Below, piece by piece: positions 25,445 through 33,931 of a stretch of DNA of 64,000 bases. The notes under the pieces are model-generated. The model was not told the origin of the DNA and made no database searches. It was given only the letters and a program-made list of their open reading frames with translations. Origin of the DNA: Bowmanella sp. JS7-9 (GTDB lineage: Bacteria > Pseudomonadota > Gammaproteobacteria > Enterobacterales > Alteromonadaceae); NCBI RefSeq assembly GCF_004329715.1, contig NZ_JXSY01000018.1, positions 124,001 to 188,000 of the forward strand, written 5' to 3'. The position numbers and the translations under genes were made by a program. How positions within the stretch are numbered: position 1 is the stretch's first letter; every line of letters begins with the position of its first letter.

Positions 25445-26919
25445 ACACCCAGCCAGTCGGCCAGAATAATTTCCTGCGTATCGCCATCTTCCGTTACAGC
25501 TATGCTGGCGCTAAGTCTGTTGGTGGCATCGATATGTAATTTTGCCGAAGACGTCGCGCTTTGCCAGCTTAGTGTCAGGCAGCCACCCTCAGCCACGGCG
25601 CTGAATTCGCCATTAAAGCATGTCAGTCGATTACGTAACTCAATCAGCTGGCATAAGGCTTTAACCACCGGCTTTTGTAACGCCGCGCGCACTTTTTCAC
25701 GATCCAGATACGGCCGGTTAATATCCCGTCCTACATTGCTGCGTGACAGCAGATCCATATCATTGGGAATCGCTAACAGACCGGCATAGTAAACCTGAGG
25801 GATCCCCGGACTAAAAAATTGAATCGCACGTGCGATCAGGTAGGCCAGATCATCCTGCCCTAAAGCATCGTAGTAGGTACAATTTACCTGATAGAGATCC
25901 ACATTGCTGGCCGCTGCGCCGGTCGCCTGACGGCTCTGGTGCGCGCTGTTGCTATGAATAGTCTCTACCAATTGATCAATTTGTGCGGGCGTCAGTAAAC
26001 CAGCCTTATCGCCATCTGGGCCGGCATCAATAATGCCAATGCCATCATGGGTATCCAGCACGCTGATACAATTATGCGGCGCAATTGCCAGCCATTTACC
26101 CAGCGCGGTGAAGTCGTGACTAAACAGGCTATGTAAGACCAGCGGTGGCAGCGCGAAGTCGTAAACCAGATCACAGCGTTTAGCGATATCGACCTGGGTT
26201 TGATAATGACTGTGTATCTCAACCAAACATTGCATGCCGAGCTGTTTCGCACGCTCTGACAGGGTGGCAATAAATTCAAAGGTTTCTTCCTGCATAAAGC
26301 AGCGCGTGCCGGCTTTTTTAATCGCATAGCCCGCCGCATCCAGACGGATAAGATCGATATTGTTGTCGGCAAATGTGCGTAAAATGCCGTCCAGATAGGC
26401 CTGACCGGCGTCAGAATGCACATCGATATCAATCTGGTTGCTGGTAAAGGTGGTCCAAAACGGCACCGTTTGGCCATCTTTTAACTGAATATCGGTAAAA
26501 CACGGTGTCGGTCTCGGCCGGTAAATTTTGTTAATGAGCGCTTCATCATGGGCGGCAAACACTTTATCGCGAGTCAGGAACAACGACCAATAAGGCGAAG
26601 CTTGCCCATTTGCCAGTACATCCTGAAATTGCGGAGATTTTGCCGACATATGATTCACAATCAGATCCGCCATAATGTCAAAGCGTTCGCCGATACGCCT
26701 TACATCCTGCCAGTTACCCAGTCGCCCATCGACCTGAGTGTGATCAATCGGATCGAAGCCGGCGTCTTCGCCGTCGATGGGATGGTAAAATGGCAGCAGG
26801 TGCACGCCGCTGAATAAGTCTTTCAGCTCTTGCTGGAGTAATTCGCCAAGCATGCTCAGGTCGCCGCCGCTGAGACGATCTACATAGGTAATAAGTTGTA
26901 CCTGATTTTTTACCGACAT
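25441..26919 (-). CDS. scrP: Sucrose phosphorylase (GH13)
   Basis: Cytoplasmic enzyme that splits sucrose with phosphate into glucose-1-phosphate and fructose, saving one ATP. The (beta/alpha)8 domain carries nucleophile Asp194 (IRLDAAGY), acid/base Glu234 (CLVEIHSHY) and stabiliser Asp289 (VLDTHDG). These almost match the residue numbers of the Bifidobacterium enzyme. I start at ATG 26919 (492 aa), with GGAG 8 bases upstream; an upstream GTG overlaps that site. It is divergent from the MFS gene with an operator-like palindrome between them. Confidence 0.9.
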   Translation of the reverse strand: MSVKNQVQLITYVDRLSGGDLSMLGELLQQELKDLFSGVHLLPFYHPIDGEDAGFDPIDHTQVDGRLGNWQDVRRIGERFDIMADLIVNHMSAKSPQFQDVLANGQASPYWSLFLTRDKVFAAHDEALINKIYRPRPTPCFTDIQLKDGQTVPFWTTFTSNQIDIDVHSDAGQAYLDGILRTFADNNIDLIRLDAAGYAIKKAGTRCFMQEETFEFIATLSERAKQLGMQCLVEIHSHYQTQVDIAKRCDLVYDFALPPLVLHSLFSHDFTALGKWLAIAPHNCISVLDTHDGIGIIDAGPDGDKAGLLTPAQIDQLVETIHSNSAHQSRQATGAAASNVDLYQVNCTYYDALGQDDLAYLIARAIQFFSPGIPQVYYAGLLAIPNDMDLLSRSNVGRDINRPYLDREKVRAALQKPVVKALCQLIELRNRLTCFNGEFSAVAEGGCLTLSWQSATSSAKLHIDATNRLSASIAVTEDGDTQEIILADWLGV

Positions 26920-26939
26920 GCGGCTCACTCCAAGATTGA

Positions 26940-26957
26940 ATCTTAAACGATTAAGAT
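26940..26957. promoter_or_regulatory. LacI-type operator between sucrose phosphorylase and MFS genes
   Basis: ATCTTAAACGATTAAGAT is palindromic at 16 of 18 positions with the central CG typical of LacI-family sites. It lies 20 bases upstream of the sucrose phosphorylase ATG and about 100 bases before the MFS start. A nearly identical site lies at 28324-28337, so both are likely bound by the adjacent LacI-type regulator. Confidence 0.75.
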
Positions 26958-27058
26958 ATATGTTTACCTAGAATTAACATTTAATCAAGTGCTAACCTCT
27001 GCAGCGATACAAAAATGTCATCCGTATGCGGACATGCCAAAAGCGTCAGGAGCGAATT

Positions 27059-28264
27059 ATGAGTGATGCTAACCGTCACAACACAGTTAAGTACATGACC
27101 TATTTAATGTTTTTTGCATTTGCGATGACGACAGACGCGGTTGGCGTGATTATTCCACAAGTCGTTAAAGAGTTTGATTTGAGCCTCACCCAGGCTGGTG
27201 CGTTCCATTATGTCACTATGGTCACCATCGCTGTGGGCGGGATAGGTTTGGGCTCGTTGGCCGACACATGGGGGCGTAAGCCTGTCATTTTAGTTGGCCT
27301 GGGCTTGTTCGCTGTGGCCTGTTACGGTTTTATGCTGAGTCAGTATTTCTGGATGTTCCTGTGCCTGCTGGCCATGATGGGCCTGGCAATTGGTTTGTTT
27401 AAAACAGGGGCATTGGCGCTAATCGGTGATATAAGTCAGGACAGTCATGCCCACACCCGGACCATGAACGCGGTCGAAGGCTTCTTCGGTGTCGGCGCTA
27501 TTGTTGGTCCGGCGGTGGTCACATATCTGGTTGCCACCGGTGCACACTGGTCGCAGCTGTATTTGTTGGCCGGTGCGTTGTGTAGTGTGTTACTGATTGT
27601 GGCGTGGCGTGTACGCTACCCCGAGTACGTACGCCACGAACAAAACGCAGCCAGTTTTAAAAGCACTATCAGGTTGGTCAACAATCCCTACGCACTGGGT
27701 TTCTCTATGGCCATCGCCCTGTATGTCGCCATCGAAGTTGCAATTTTTGTGTGGATGCCGACCTTGCTGGCTGATTATGTGGGCCAGTTTGAATGGCTCG
27801 CCACCTACGCATTAACGATTTTCTTTGTGCTGCGCACCGCCGGACGCTTTATGGCTGTGTGGATCCTGGCGCGTTTTTGCTGGACTGCAGTAATCTGTGT
27901 GTTCACCGGACTCATATTCTTGTGTTACCTCGGCGCTATGGTATTTGGCACAGAGGCTGCAATCTTTTTGTTGCCCCTTAGCGGACTGTTTATGTCGATG
28001 ATTTATCCGACTCTCAATTCCAAAGGAATTAGTTGTTTTGCCCGTCAGCAGCACGGCTCGGTGGCTGGATTGATATTATTCTTTACCGCAGTTTCAGCTG
28101 CGCTGGCGCCGTTACTCATGGGTCTGATTGGCGACGCCTTTGGGCATGTTCGTTATGGCTTTATTCTGGCTACGATATTATCCGCCTGCCTGTTTGCCGG
28201 TATGTTGTATAACTGGCTGAAGCAACCCGCTCGAGATCGCCTGGCTCAACTGCAGGCATCATAG
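27059..28264 (+). CDS. scrT: MFS sugar transporter, probable sucrose permease
   Basis: Major facilitator permease of 401 aa with 12 predicted helices. Loop 2-3 carries GSLADTWGRKPVI (about residues 62-74), the MFS signature. I start at ATG 27059, with AGGAG 7 bases upstream; an in-frame upstream start adds 11 unlikely residues. The position between sucrose phosphorylase and a TonB-dependent receptor points to sucrose uptake across the inner membrane. Substrate is inferred from context only. Confidence 0.8.
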   Translation: MSDANRHNTVKYMTYLMFFAFAMTTDAVGVIIPQVVKEFDLSLTQAGAFHYVTMVTIAVGGIGLGSLADTWGRKPVILVGLGLFAVACYGFMLSQYFWMFLCLLAMMGLAIGLFKTGALALIGDISQDSHAHTRTMNAVEGFFGVGAIVGPAVVTYLVATGAHWSQLYLLAGALCSVLLIVAWRVRYPEYVRHEQNAASFKSTIRLVNNPYALGFSMAIALYVAIEVAIFVWMPTLLADYVGQFEWLATYALTIFFVLRTAGRFMAVWILARFCWTAVICVFTGLIFLCYLGAMVFGTEAAIFLLPLSGLFMSMIYPTLNSKGISCFARQQHGSVAGLILFFTAVSAALAPLLMGLIGDAFGHVRYGFILATILSACLFAGMLYNWLKQPARDRLAQLQAS

Positions 28265-28323
28265 CGTTCATTTCGAAATATTTTTAATGTCATGTAAAAA
28301 ATTTGTTATTTACCACTTGCATT

Positions 28324-28337
28324 CTTAATCGATTAAG
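28324..28337. promoter_or_regulatory. LacI-type operator upstream of the TonB-dependent receptor
   Basis: CTTAATCGATTAAG is a perfect 14-bp palindrome, 61 bases before the receptor ATG. It shares the half-site CTTAA and central CG with the site at 26940-26957. Confidence 0.78.
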
Positions 28338-28398
28338 TTAATTATTCTTGCACAACAATTACACAGTTAACTATTTTCCGTTCCAGTGGAGATTGCTC

Positions 28399-30810
28399 AT
28401 GAAGAAACGTTTTACTTATTCAGCAACGGCCAGTGCAGTGGCATTACTGTTTGCCTTACCTATTACCTCCGTAGCGCAGGAAGCTCAGACTGAAGAAGAG
28501 GCGAAATCTTCAGGAGTAGATTTCGAAAGAGTATTAGTGACTGGTAGCTTCAAGCGTAACCGTACTGTCATGCAATCCAGTGTATCTGTTAGTGCGCTGA
28601 ATGAAGACGACATCAAAGTTACGGCACCGCGCAGTACTGCCGAAATATTCCGTTCGTTGCCCGGCGTACGTTCAGAGTCAACCGGTGGCGAGGGTAATGC
28701 GAATATTGCGATTCGTGGCTTACCAGTTGCCTCGGGTGGCGCGAAATTTTTAACCTTGCAGGAAGATGGTTTACCGATTTTACAGTTTGGCGATATTGCC
28801 TTTGGTAACGCAGATATCTTTTTACGTGCAGATGCGACCGTTAGCCGGGTCGATGTGGTGCGTGGCGGCTCGGCCAGTACCGCCGCCAGTAATTCTCCTG
28901 GTGGGGTTATTAACCTGATCAGTAAAACCGGCGAAGAAAACGGTGGATCCGTCGCGGCAACGGTTGGCCTGGATTACGATACGTTCCGCACTGACTTTGA
29001 GTACGGCGGCGAACTGGGTAAGGATATGCGATTCCATGTGGGCGGATTTTTACATCAGGGAGCCGGCCCCCGGGATCCGGGTTATAAAGGTAACAACGGT
29101 GGGCAGATTAAAGCCAACGTGACCAAAGAGTTTGATAGTGGTTATGTGCGGGCCTATTTCAAATATCTTGATGATCGCTCCGTGAGTTATATGCCGATGC
29201 CAATGTACGCCAATGGCGATTCGGTAGCCGGTTACAATGCTAAACAGGACACGCTGCAGTCGGCCTATCTGTTGTCAACGTTGCGCTTAAACGGCGAAAA
29301 CCAGATTTCCCGTGGCGATATTCGCGACGGTATGCATCCTCAGGTCAGCAGTATCGGATTTGAGGCGGCATTTGATCTGACCGATGGTTGGGATGTGCAA
29401 AACCGCTTCCGCTTCTCCGACGTGAGTGGCCGCTTCAATACCCCATTCCCTGCTGAGATTGCGTCCGGTAATAGCGTTGCTCAAAGCATTGGTGGTGACG
29501 GTGCGCAGTTGGTCTACGCCAATGGCCCTGATGCCGGCAGTAGCTTTAATGGCACAGGTAACGTCATCCGTATGCACACATTTGATGTGGAAATGGAAGA
29601 TTTCGGTTCATTGGTGAATGATCTGCGCTTGTCCAAATCATTTGAAAAGGTCGATGTCACGGTGGGTTATTATCTGGCATCGCAGGCTATCCGTATGTCC
29701 TGGTTGTGGAATAGTTACGTTAGCGAATTAAAAGGCGACAACGCGGCATTGCTGAATGTGGTCGGTGCTGATGGCACTGAGTATTCGGAAAACGGGCTGT
29801 ATGCCTATGGCGTGCCTTACTGGGGTAACTGCTGCCAGCGAAACTATGACACCGAATATGATATTGCCGCCCCATATGTGGAATTGTCTACCCAGCTCGG
29901 CGATGTCAATGTGGATTTGAGCGTGCGCCATGATAGTGGCGATGCGTCCGGTTTCTACAGTGGTGCAGCACAAAGTGCCGTGGATATGAATCGCGATGGC
30001 GTTATCTCTGTTGCCGAGCAAAGTGTGTCAGGTCTCGACCTCGCGAATCCTTCGCTGGTCAATTATGACTGGAGCTATACCTCTTATTCACTGGGTGCAA
30101 ACTATCAGTTAGAAAAAGACACGGCGTTATTTGCCCGCCTCAGCCGCGGTGGTCGCGCCAATGCTGATCGTTTGTTGTTTGGTAAAGTGCGTGCTGATGG
30201 TACGGTCGCCAAAGAAGACGCGGTAGACATGGTGGATCAGTTAGAGGCTGGGGTGAAATGGCGTCGGGATAATCTGTCGTTATTCGCCACCTTGTTCCAT
30301 GCCAAAACCGAAGAGCAAAACTTTGAGGCGACCAGCCAAAAATTCTTTGATCGCCAATATAAAGCCACAGGTTTAGAGCTGGAATCCTCATATACGGCAG
30401 ATAATTTTGACCTGCGTGGCAGCGTAACCTGGACAGACGCCAGTATCAGCAAAGATGCGCTTAGCCCTGATTTGGAAGGCAACACACCTCGTCGTCAGGC
30501 TGATTTTATCTACTCTTTAATCGGTCGCTACTACCTGGGTGAAGGCCAAGTCGGCTTGAGCCTGGTGGGAACCACAGATTCTTACGCGCAGGATAATAAC
30601 GACCTGAAGTTTGACGGTTACACCCAAGTAAATGCATTTGCCGTTTATAACTTATCGCCGGCGATGACGGTCAGCCTTAACGTGAACAATCTGTTCGATA
30701 CGGTAGGACTGACGGAGGCGGAAGAAGGCTCGGCATCGGCATCTGACATTATTCGCGCCAGAACCATTAATGGTCGCACCTCATCATTGACAGTGACTTA
30801 CAAATTCTGA
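28399..30810 (+). CDS. TonB-dependent outer-membrane receptor, probable sucrose porin
   Basis: Outer-membrane active transporter of 803 aa. It has a signal peptide (about residues 1-27, VAQE cleavage), a plug domain (about 50-165 with the IAIRGLPV segment) and a long beta-barrel ending in the terminal Phe of SLTVTYKF. The start at ATG 28399 has GGAG 8 bases upstream and gives a clean signal peptide. Its LacI-type operator and neighbours suggest uptake of sucrose or sucrose-containing oligosaccharides. A terminator separates it from the kinase gene. Confidence 0.88.
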   Translation: MKKRFTYSATASAVALLFALPITSVAQEAQTEEEAKSSGVDFERVLVTGSFKRNRTVMQSSVSVSALNEDDIKVTAPRSTAEIFRSLPGVRSESTGGEGNANIAIRGLPVASGGAKFLTLQEDGLPILQFGDIAFGNADIFLRADATVSRVDVVRGGSASTAASNSPGGVINLISKTGEENGGSVAATVGLDYDTFRTDFEYGGELGKDMRFHVGGFLHQGAGPRDPGYKGNNGGQIKANVTKEFDSGYVRAYFKYLDDRSVSYMPMPMYANGDSVAGYNAKQDTLQSAYLLSTLRLNGENQISRGDIRDGMHPQVSSIGFEAAFDLTDGWDVQNRFRFSDVSGRFNTPFPAEIASGNSVAQSIGGDGAQLVYANGPDAGSSFNGTGNVIRMHTFDVEMEDFGSLVNDLRLSKSFEKVDVTVGYYLASQAIRMSWLWNSYVSELKGDNAALLNVVGADGTEYSENGLYAYGVPYWGNCCQRNYDTEYDIAAPYVELSTQLGDVNVDLSVRHDSGDASGFYSGAAQSAVDMNRDGVISVAEQSVSGLDLANPSLVNYDWSYTSYSLGANYQLEKDTALFARLSRGGRANADRLLFGKVRADGTVAKEDAVDMVDQLEAGVKWRRDNLSLFATLFHAKTEEQNFEATSQKFFDRQYKATGLELESSYTADNFDLRGSVTWTDASISKDALSPDLEGNTPRRQADFIYSLIGRYYLGEGQVGLSLVGTTDSYAQDNNDLKFDGYTQVNAFAVYNLSPAMTVSLNVNNLFDTVGLTEAEEGSASASDIIRARTINGRTSSLTVTYKF

Positions 30811-30828
30811 GGCTACAATAAGTGATAC

Positions 30829-30854
30829 AGGCCTCCTGATGGGGGCCTTTTTTT
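30829..30854 (+). terminator. Intrinsic terminator after the TonB-dependent receptor
   Basis: AGGCCTCC and GGGGGCCT pair as an 8-bp stem with one wobble around TGAT, followed by seven T. The fructokinase ribosome-binding site starts just after it, so kinase expression must come from read-through or a promoter inside this element. Confidence 0.9.
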
Positions 30855-30866
30855 GGAGTGTGATTG

Positions 30867-31805
30867 ATGGCATTGATGAGCTTTGGTGAAGCATTGATAG
30901 ACTTTCTGCCAGCGGATAAACCGGGAGAATTCAAAGCTTGTGCTGGTGGTGCGCCCGCTAACGTGGCGGTGGCGCTGGCGTGCCTGGGGCATAACAGTTT
31001 TTTTGTAGGGGGTATGTCCGCTGATGCTATGGGCGATTTTCTGCGCCATGAAATGGCCAGTCGTGGGGTGAATCTGGATTATATCGCACTAATCAACCAT
31101 GCCCCCACGTCTTTGGTACTAGTCACATTAGATAGCCATGGCGAGCGAAGTTTTCAGTTTTATCGCGAAGGTGGTGCGGATGCTTTATTTAGCGGTGAAC
31201 ACTTACGTATCGAGGCGTTTAAATATGCATCTATCTTCCATTTTTGCTCAAACACCCTGACCCATCTATCCCTCAACGAGGCCACATGGCAGGCGTTAGA
31301 ACTCGCTCACAAACATCATCTAATCGTCAGTTTTGATGTGAATCTGCGTTTGTCATTGTGGAGCGAACAACAGCGCACACATTTGTTTGCTCGTGTAATG
31401 GAGTGTGTGGCGCGTAGCCATATTATAAAGCTGGCCAGCGAAGAATGTGCATATCTTGCCGGGCAAGCAGGCTGTACCGAGGCACAGTGGATTGCGCAGT
31501 GTTTGACCAACGATTGTACTGAATTGGTAGTGGTGACTGACGGAGGTAAGCCAGTGAATGCCTATACCCGACACGGGCAATTGTGTGTCACACCGCCTGA
31601 AGTTACCCCTGTGGATACTACGGGTGCCGGGGATGCGTTCATCGCCGGGTTACTCGCTAACCTGGATACCTGCCTGTTACAGGGAGATGGCTTTGCACAC
31701 TGGTTAGGTGAAGAGACGTTGCAACAGGCGTTGGTGCAGGCCTGTGCCAATGGCGCGAAGGCTTGTCAGATAAAAGGCGCGTTTGAAGCCATGCCTGCCG
31801 GCTAG
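30867..31805 (+). CDS. scrK: Fructokinase (PfkB/ribokinase family)
   Basis: Sugar kinase that would phosphorylate the fructose released by sucrose phosphorylase. The PfkB signature DTTGAGDAFIAGLL near residue 250 contains the catalytic Asp and anion hole. The N-terminal GGAPANVAVALACLG is the other ribokinase signature. At 312 aa the length is normal. I take ATG 30867 as start, with GGAG 8 bases upstream; a TTG immediately before it is also possible. It completes the local sucrose catabolic set. Confidence 0.88.
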   Translation: MALMSFGEALIDFLPADKPGEFKACAGGAPANVAVALACLGHNSFFVGGMSADAMGDFLRHEMASRGVNLDYIALINHAPTSLVLVTLDSHGERSFQFYREGGADALFSGEHLRIEAFKYASIFHFCSNTLTHLSLNEATWQALELAHKHHLIVSFDVNLRLSLWSEQQRTHLFARVMECVARSHIIKLASEECAYLAGQAGCTEAQWIAQCLTNDCTELVVVTDGGKPVNAYTRHGQLCVTPPEVTPVDTTGAGDAFIAGLLANLDTCLLQGDGFAHWLGEETLQQALVQACANGAKACQIKGAFEAMPAG

Positions 31806-31858
31806 TCGTGAGCCCATACATTTGTTAATCTGCTCGTGTCTATTTTCAAGGCGAGCAT

Positions 31859-33244
31859 ATGCAATTACGCTGGGTACAGAATGTTGTCGTGAGTGTCGCG
31901 GTATGGCTCGCAGTGCCCACCGTGGTGGCTCAGCAACTGATTTTCGATGGTGCTGCAGAGCGGGAAAATCATCAGGCGCAGTTTGTTCAGGCGATGTTGA
32001 CAGAGGCCTATTCTGAACTGGGCATTACCCTCAACTTTCAGTCCGCACCGATTGGCCGAAGTTTTGTCGAAGCCAACGCAGGGCGTATAGATGGTCTGCG
32101 AGCCCGCGTTGAACAATCCGGTCAACAATTCCCTAATTTGCTGAAAGTCGATGTGCCATTGCTGGAGATTGATGTGATGATTGTCGCAGATCGCCGGGAT
32201 TGTGGTTTGTGCGAGTTATCTTCCCTGAATTCTTTGGCCACAGTGCAGGGTATGTTAGCTGCAGATAAATTTTTGCTACAGCAGAGCAAAAAATTTCAGC
32301 GAGTAGATGTGGCGAACACCGACCAGGCAATGGCCATGTTAGATGCGGACCGTATTGACGGCGTATTGGTCACCGAAGCGATGCTGGAAAATGTCAGCTT
32401 GTTACGCAACCCCCATTATATTGTTTATCCGGTGGCAACCATAAGTGCCTATCACTGGCTAAACAAAAAACACGCTGACCTGTTGCCAAAAATTCAGCGT
32501 CAGTTAGAAACTATGGATTCGGTGGGACGTATTGCCGAACTGGCTGGACAGTTTGGGATTGACCGTCAAAAACAGCCCCTGGCTGACTCTATCACCCAGC
32601 AGGTAAGTGCAGTGTCTTCCGCATGGCTGGAATACTCCGATTCTGAGTCAGCGACCTATTGGCGATTGATGCGTCATGCGTTTGGTAAGCTGAAAATAGA
32701 AATTACAAATTGGAAACGGGCTAAAAAACAATTTTTTGCCGGCCAATTTGATGTACTGGTCGGTGCTTACGCGTCGGAAGTCAAACCCGGCACCATTCTC
32801 TCTGCCAGCCATATCGACTATGAAGAGCCGGTACTGGCCATTGGAAAGAATACCGCTTTACTGAAAAGTCAGATCGCGGGAGATATTTCCGCCCGAGCCT
32901 GCCAAATGCTCGGCTACGACTTTCAGCCATGGTTACCGGCGACCATTGAGATGTATGAAGTGACGGATCTGGACGACTGTTATCGCATGCTTAGTAGCGA
33001 TCGGGTCGATATGATCATTGATTATCGCTATGGCATGGATGATCGTCAGGACACTCCCTTGCAAGCCATCGAAGTGCGCGAGCGCCTGCCTATATTTTTA
33101 ATATTTCACGATGATCCGCGCGGGCGTTATCTGCGCCGTCAATTTGATAACAGCTTCCGCAACCTGGTTATATCAGGCCAGGCGGTATCTTTTTATCCAT
33201 CGGTCGATGCATTTAACACTGCCCAGTTACTAGGAAAGGATTAA
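31859..33244 (+). CDS. Periplasmic protein with two solute-binding (SBP_bac_3-like) halves
   Basis: Exported 461-aa protein of unknown ligand. A signal peptide (about residues 1-24, ending AQQ) is followed by a segment resembling the amino-acid-binding SBP_bac_3 fold (about 25-235). A second comparable segment follows (about 245-450), in which GQFDVLVGAYASE and SSDRVDMIIDYRYG echo the first half's AGRIDGLRARVEQ and DADRIDGVLVTE. The two halves look like a fused duplication. No ABC permease genes are adjacent, as is usual for such stand-alone proteins in Alteromonadales. It may be a sensor or scavenger, not a transport subunit. Confidence 0.7.
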   Translation: MQLRWVQNVVVSVAVWLAVPTVVAQQLIFDGAAERENHQAQFVQAMLTEAYSELGITLNFQSAPIGRSFVEANAGRIDGLRARVEQSGQQFPNLLKVDVPLLEIDVMIVADRRDCGLCELSSLNSLATVQGMLAADKFLLQQSKKFQRVDVANTDQAMAMLDADRIDGVLVTEAMLENVSLLRNPHYIVYPVATISAYHWLNKKHADLLPKIQRQLETMDSVGRIAELAGQFGIDRQKQPLADSITQQVSAVSSAWLEYSDSESATYWRLMRHAFGKLKIEITNWKRAKKQFFAGQFDVLVGAYASEVKPGTILSASHIDYEEPVLAIGKNTALLKSQIAGDISARACQMLGYDFQPWLPATIEMYEVTDLDDCYRMLSSDRVDMIIDYRYGMDDRQDTPLQAIEVRERLPIFLIFHDDPRGRYLRRQFDNSFRNLVISGQAVSFYPSVDAFNTAQLLGKD

Positions 33245-33248
33245 CCAG

Positions 33249-33827
33249 ATGATAACGTTATACGGCTCTACCACATCACCTTATGTCCGTCGTTTACGCA
33301 TGTTTCTGAGCGATCACGGCCACACCTTTGTAAATATGCAAATATTCGACGGACCGGATCGTGCCGAGCTGGCGCGGCGCAATCCCACGATGAAAATCCC
33401 CATGCTGGAAGATGATGGCCAAATGCTGTTTGATTCCCGGGTGATATACCGCTATCTGGCACAAAAATTTGCTCAACCGGCACTTAGTTGGGATCAGGAA
33501 AACCTGTTAACCCTGATTGATGCCGCCAATGACTCACTGGTGCAGTTAATGATTTTGAAGCGCTCTGAGGTGGATATTGACGAGCCGCGTTTGTATTTCC
33601 GCATCCAGCGTGAGCGGGTGGCGAACGTACTGGCTGAACTAAACAAACAGGCAGAGCAGGGCGCGTTCAGGCAATGGGGCTATCCGGCAATCAGCCTGTA
33701 TTGTATGCTGGACTGGACCCGCTTTCGTGCGCTGTTCGATATTAGCCCCTATCCAGCATTAATGGCGTTTCTTGAGCGCGAAAGTCAGCGCCCGGAGGCC
33801 CATGCGACTGACCCTCGCCAGGTGTAA
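33249..33827 (+). CDS. Glutathione S-transferase-like protein
   Basis: 192-aa protein with a thioredoxin-like N-terminal domain (residues 1-75: LYGSTTSPYVRRLRMFL, NPTMKIPML, DSRVIYRYL) and a helical C-terminal half. The Ser of TTSPYVRR is placed as in Ser-type or beta-like GSTs. It starts 4 bases after the binding-protein gene, so the two are probably co-transcribed. Substrate is unknown. A terminator follows. Confidence 0.85.
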   Translation: MITLYGSTTSPYVRRLRMFLSDHGHTFVNMQIFDGPDRAELARRNPTMKIPMLEDDGQMLFDSRVIYRYLAQKFAQPALSWDQENLLTLIDAANDSLVQLMILKRSEVDIDEPRLYFRIQRERVANVLAELNKQAEQGAFRQWGYPAISLYCMLDWTRFRALFDISPYPALMAFLERESQRPEAHATDPRQV

Positions 33828-33849
33828 GTAAACAAAAGTTTGCTTTTTT
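33828..33849 (+). terminator. Intrinsic terminator after the GST gene
   Basis: GTAAAC and GTTTGC pair (one wobble) around AAAA and are followed by six T directly after the stop codon. Confidence 0.7.
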
Positions 33850-33902
33850 GTTAATAAAATTCGACCAATGATCTTTATTAACAAATAAAATTCGGTATAT
33901 AT
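33850..33902 (+). promoter_or_regulatory. Promoter region with direct and inverted repeats before the PLP enzyme gene
   Basis: AATAAAATTCG occurs twice, starting at 33853 and 33884, 31 bases apart, about three helical turns. GTTAATAAA (33850-33858) and TTTATTAAC (33874-33882) form a perfect 9-bp inverted repeat. A possible -10 (TATATAT) lies at 33896-33902. The spacing suits cooperative binding of a regulator that is not identified. Confidence 0.55.
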
Positions 33903-33931
33903 CGGTGCATAGCCAAATAAAAGGAGGCGCT

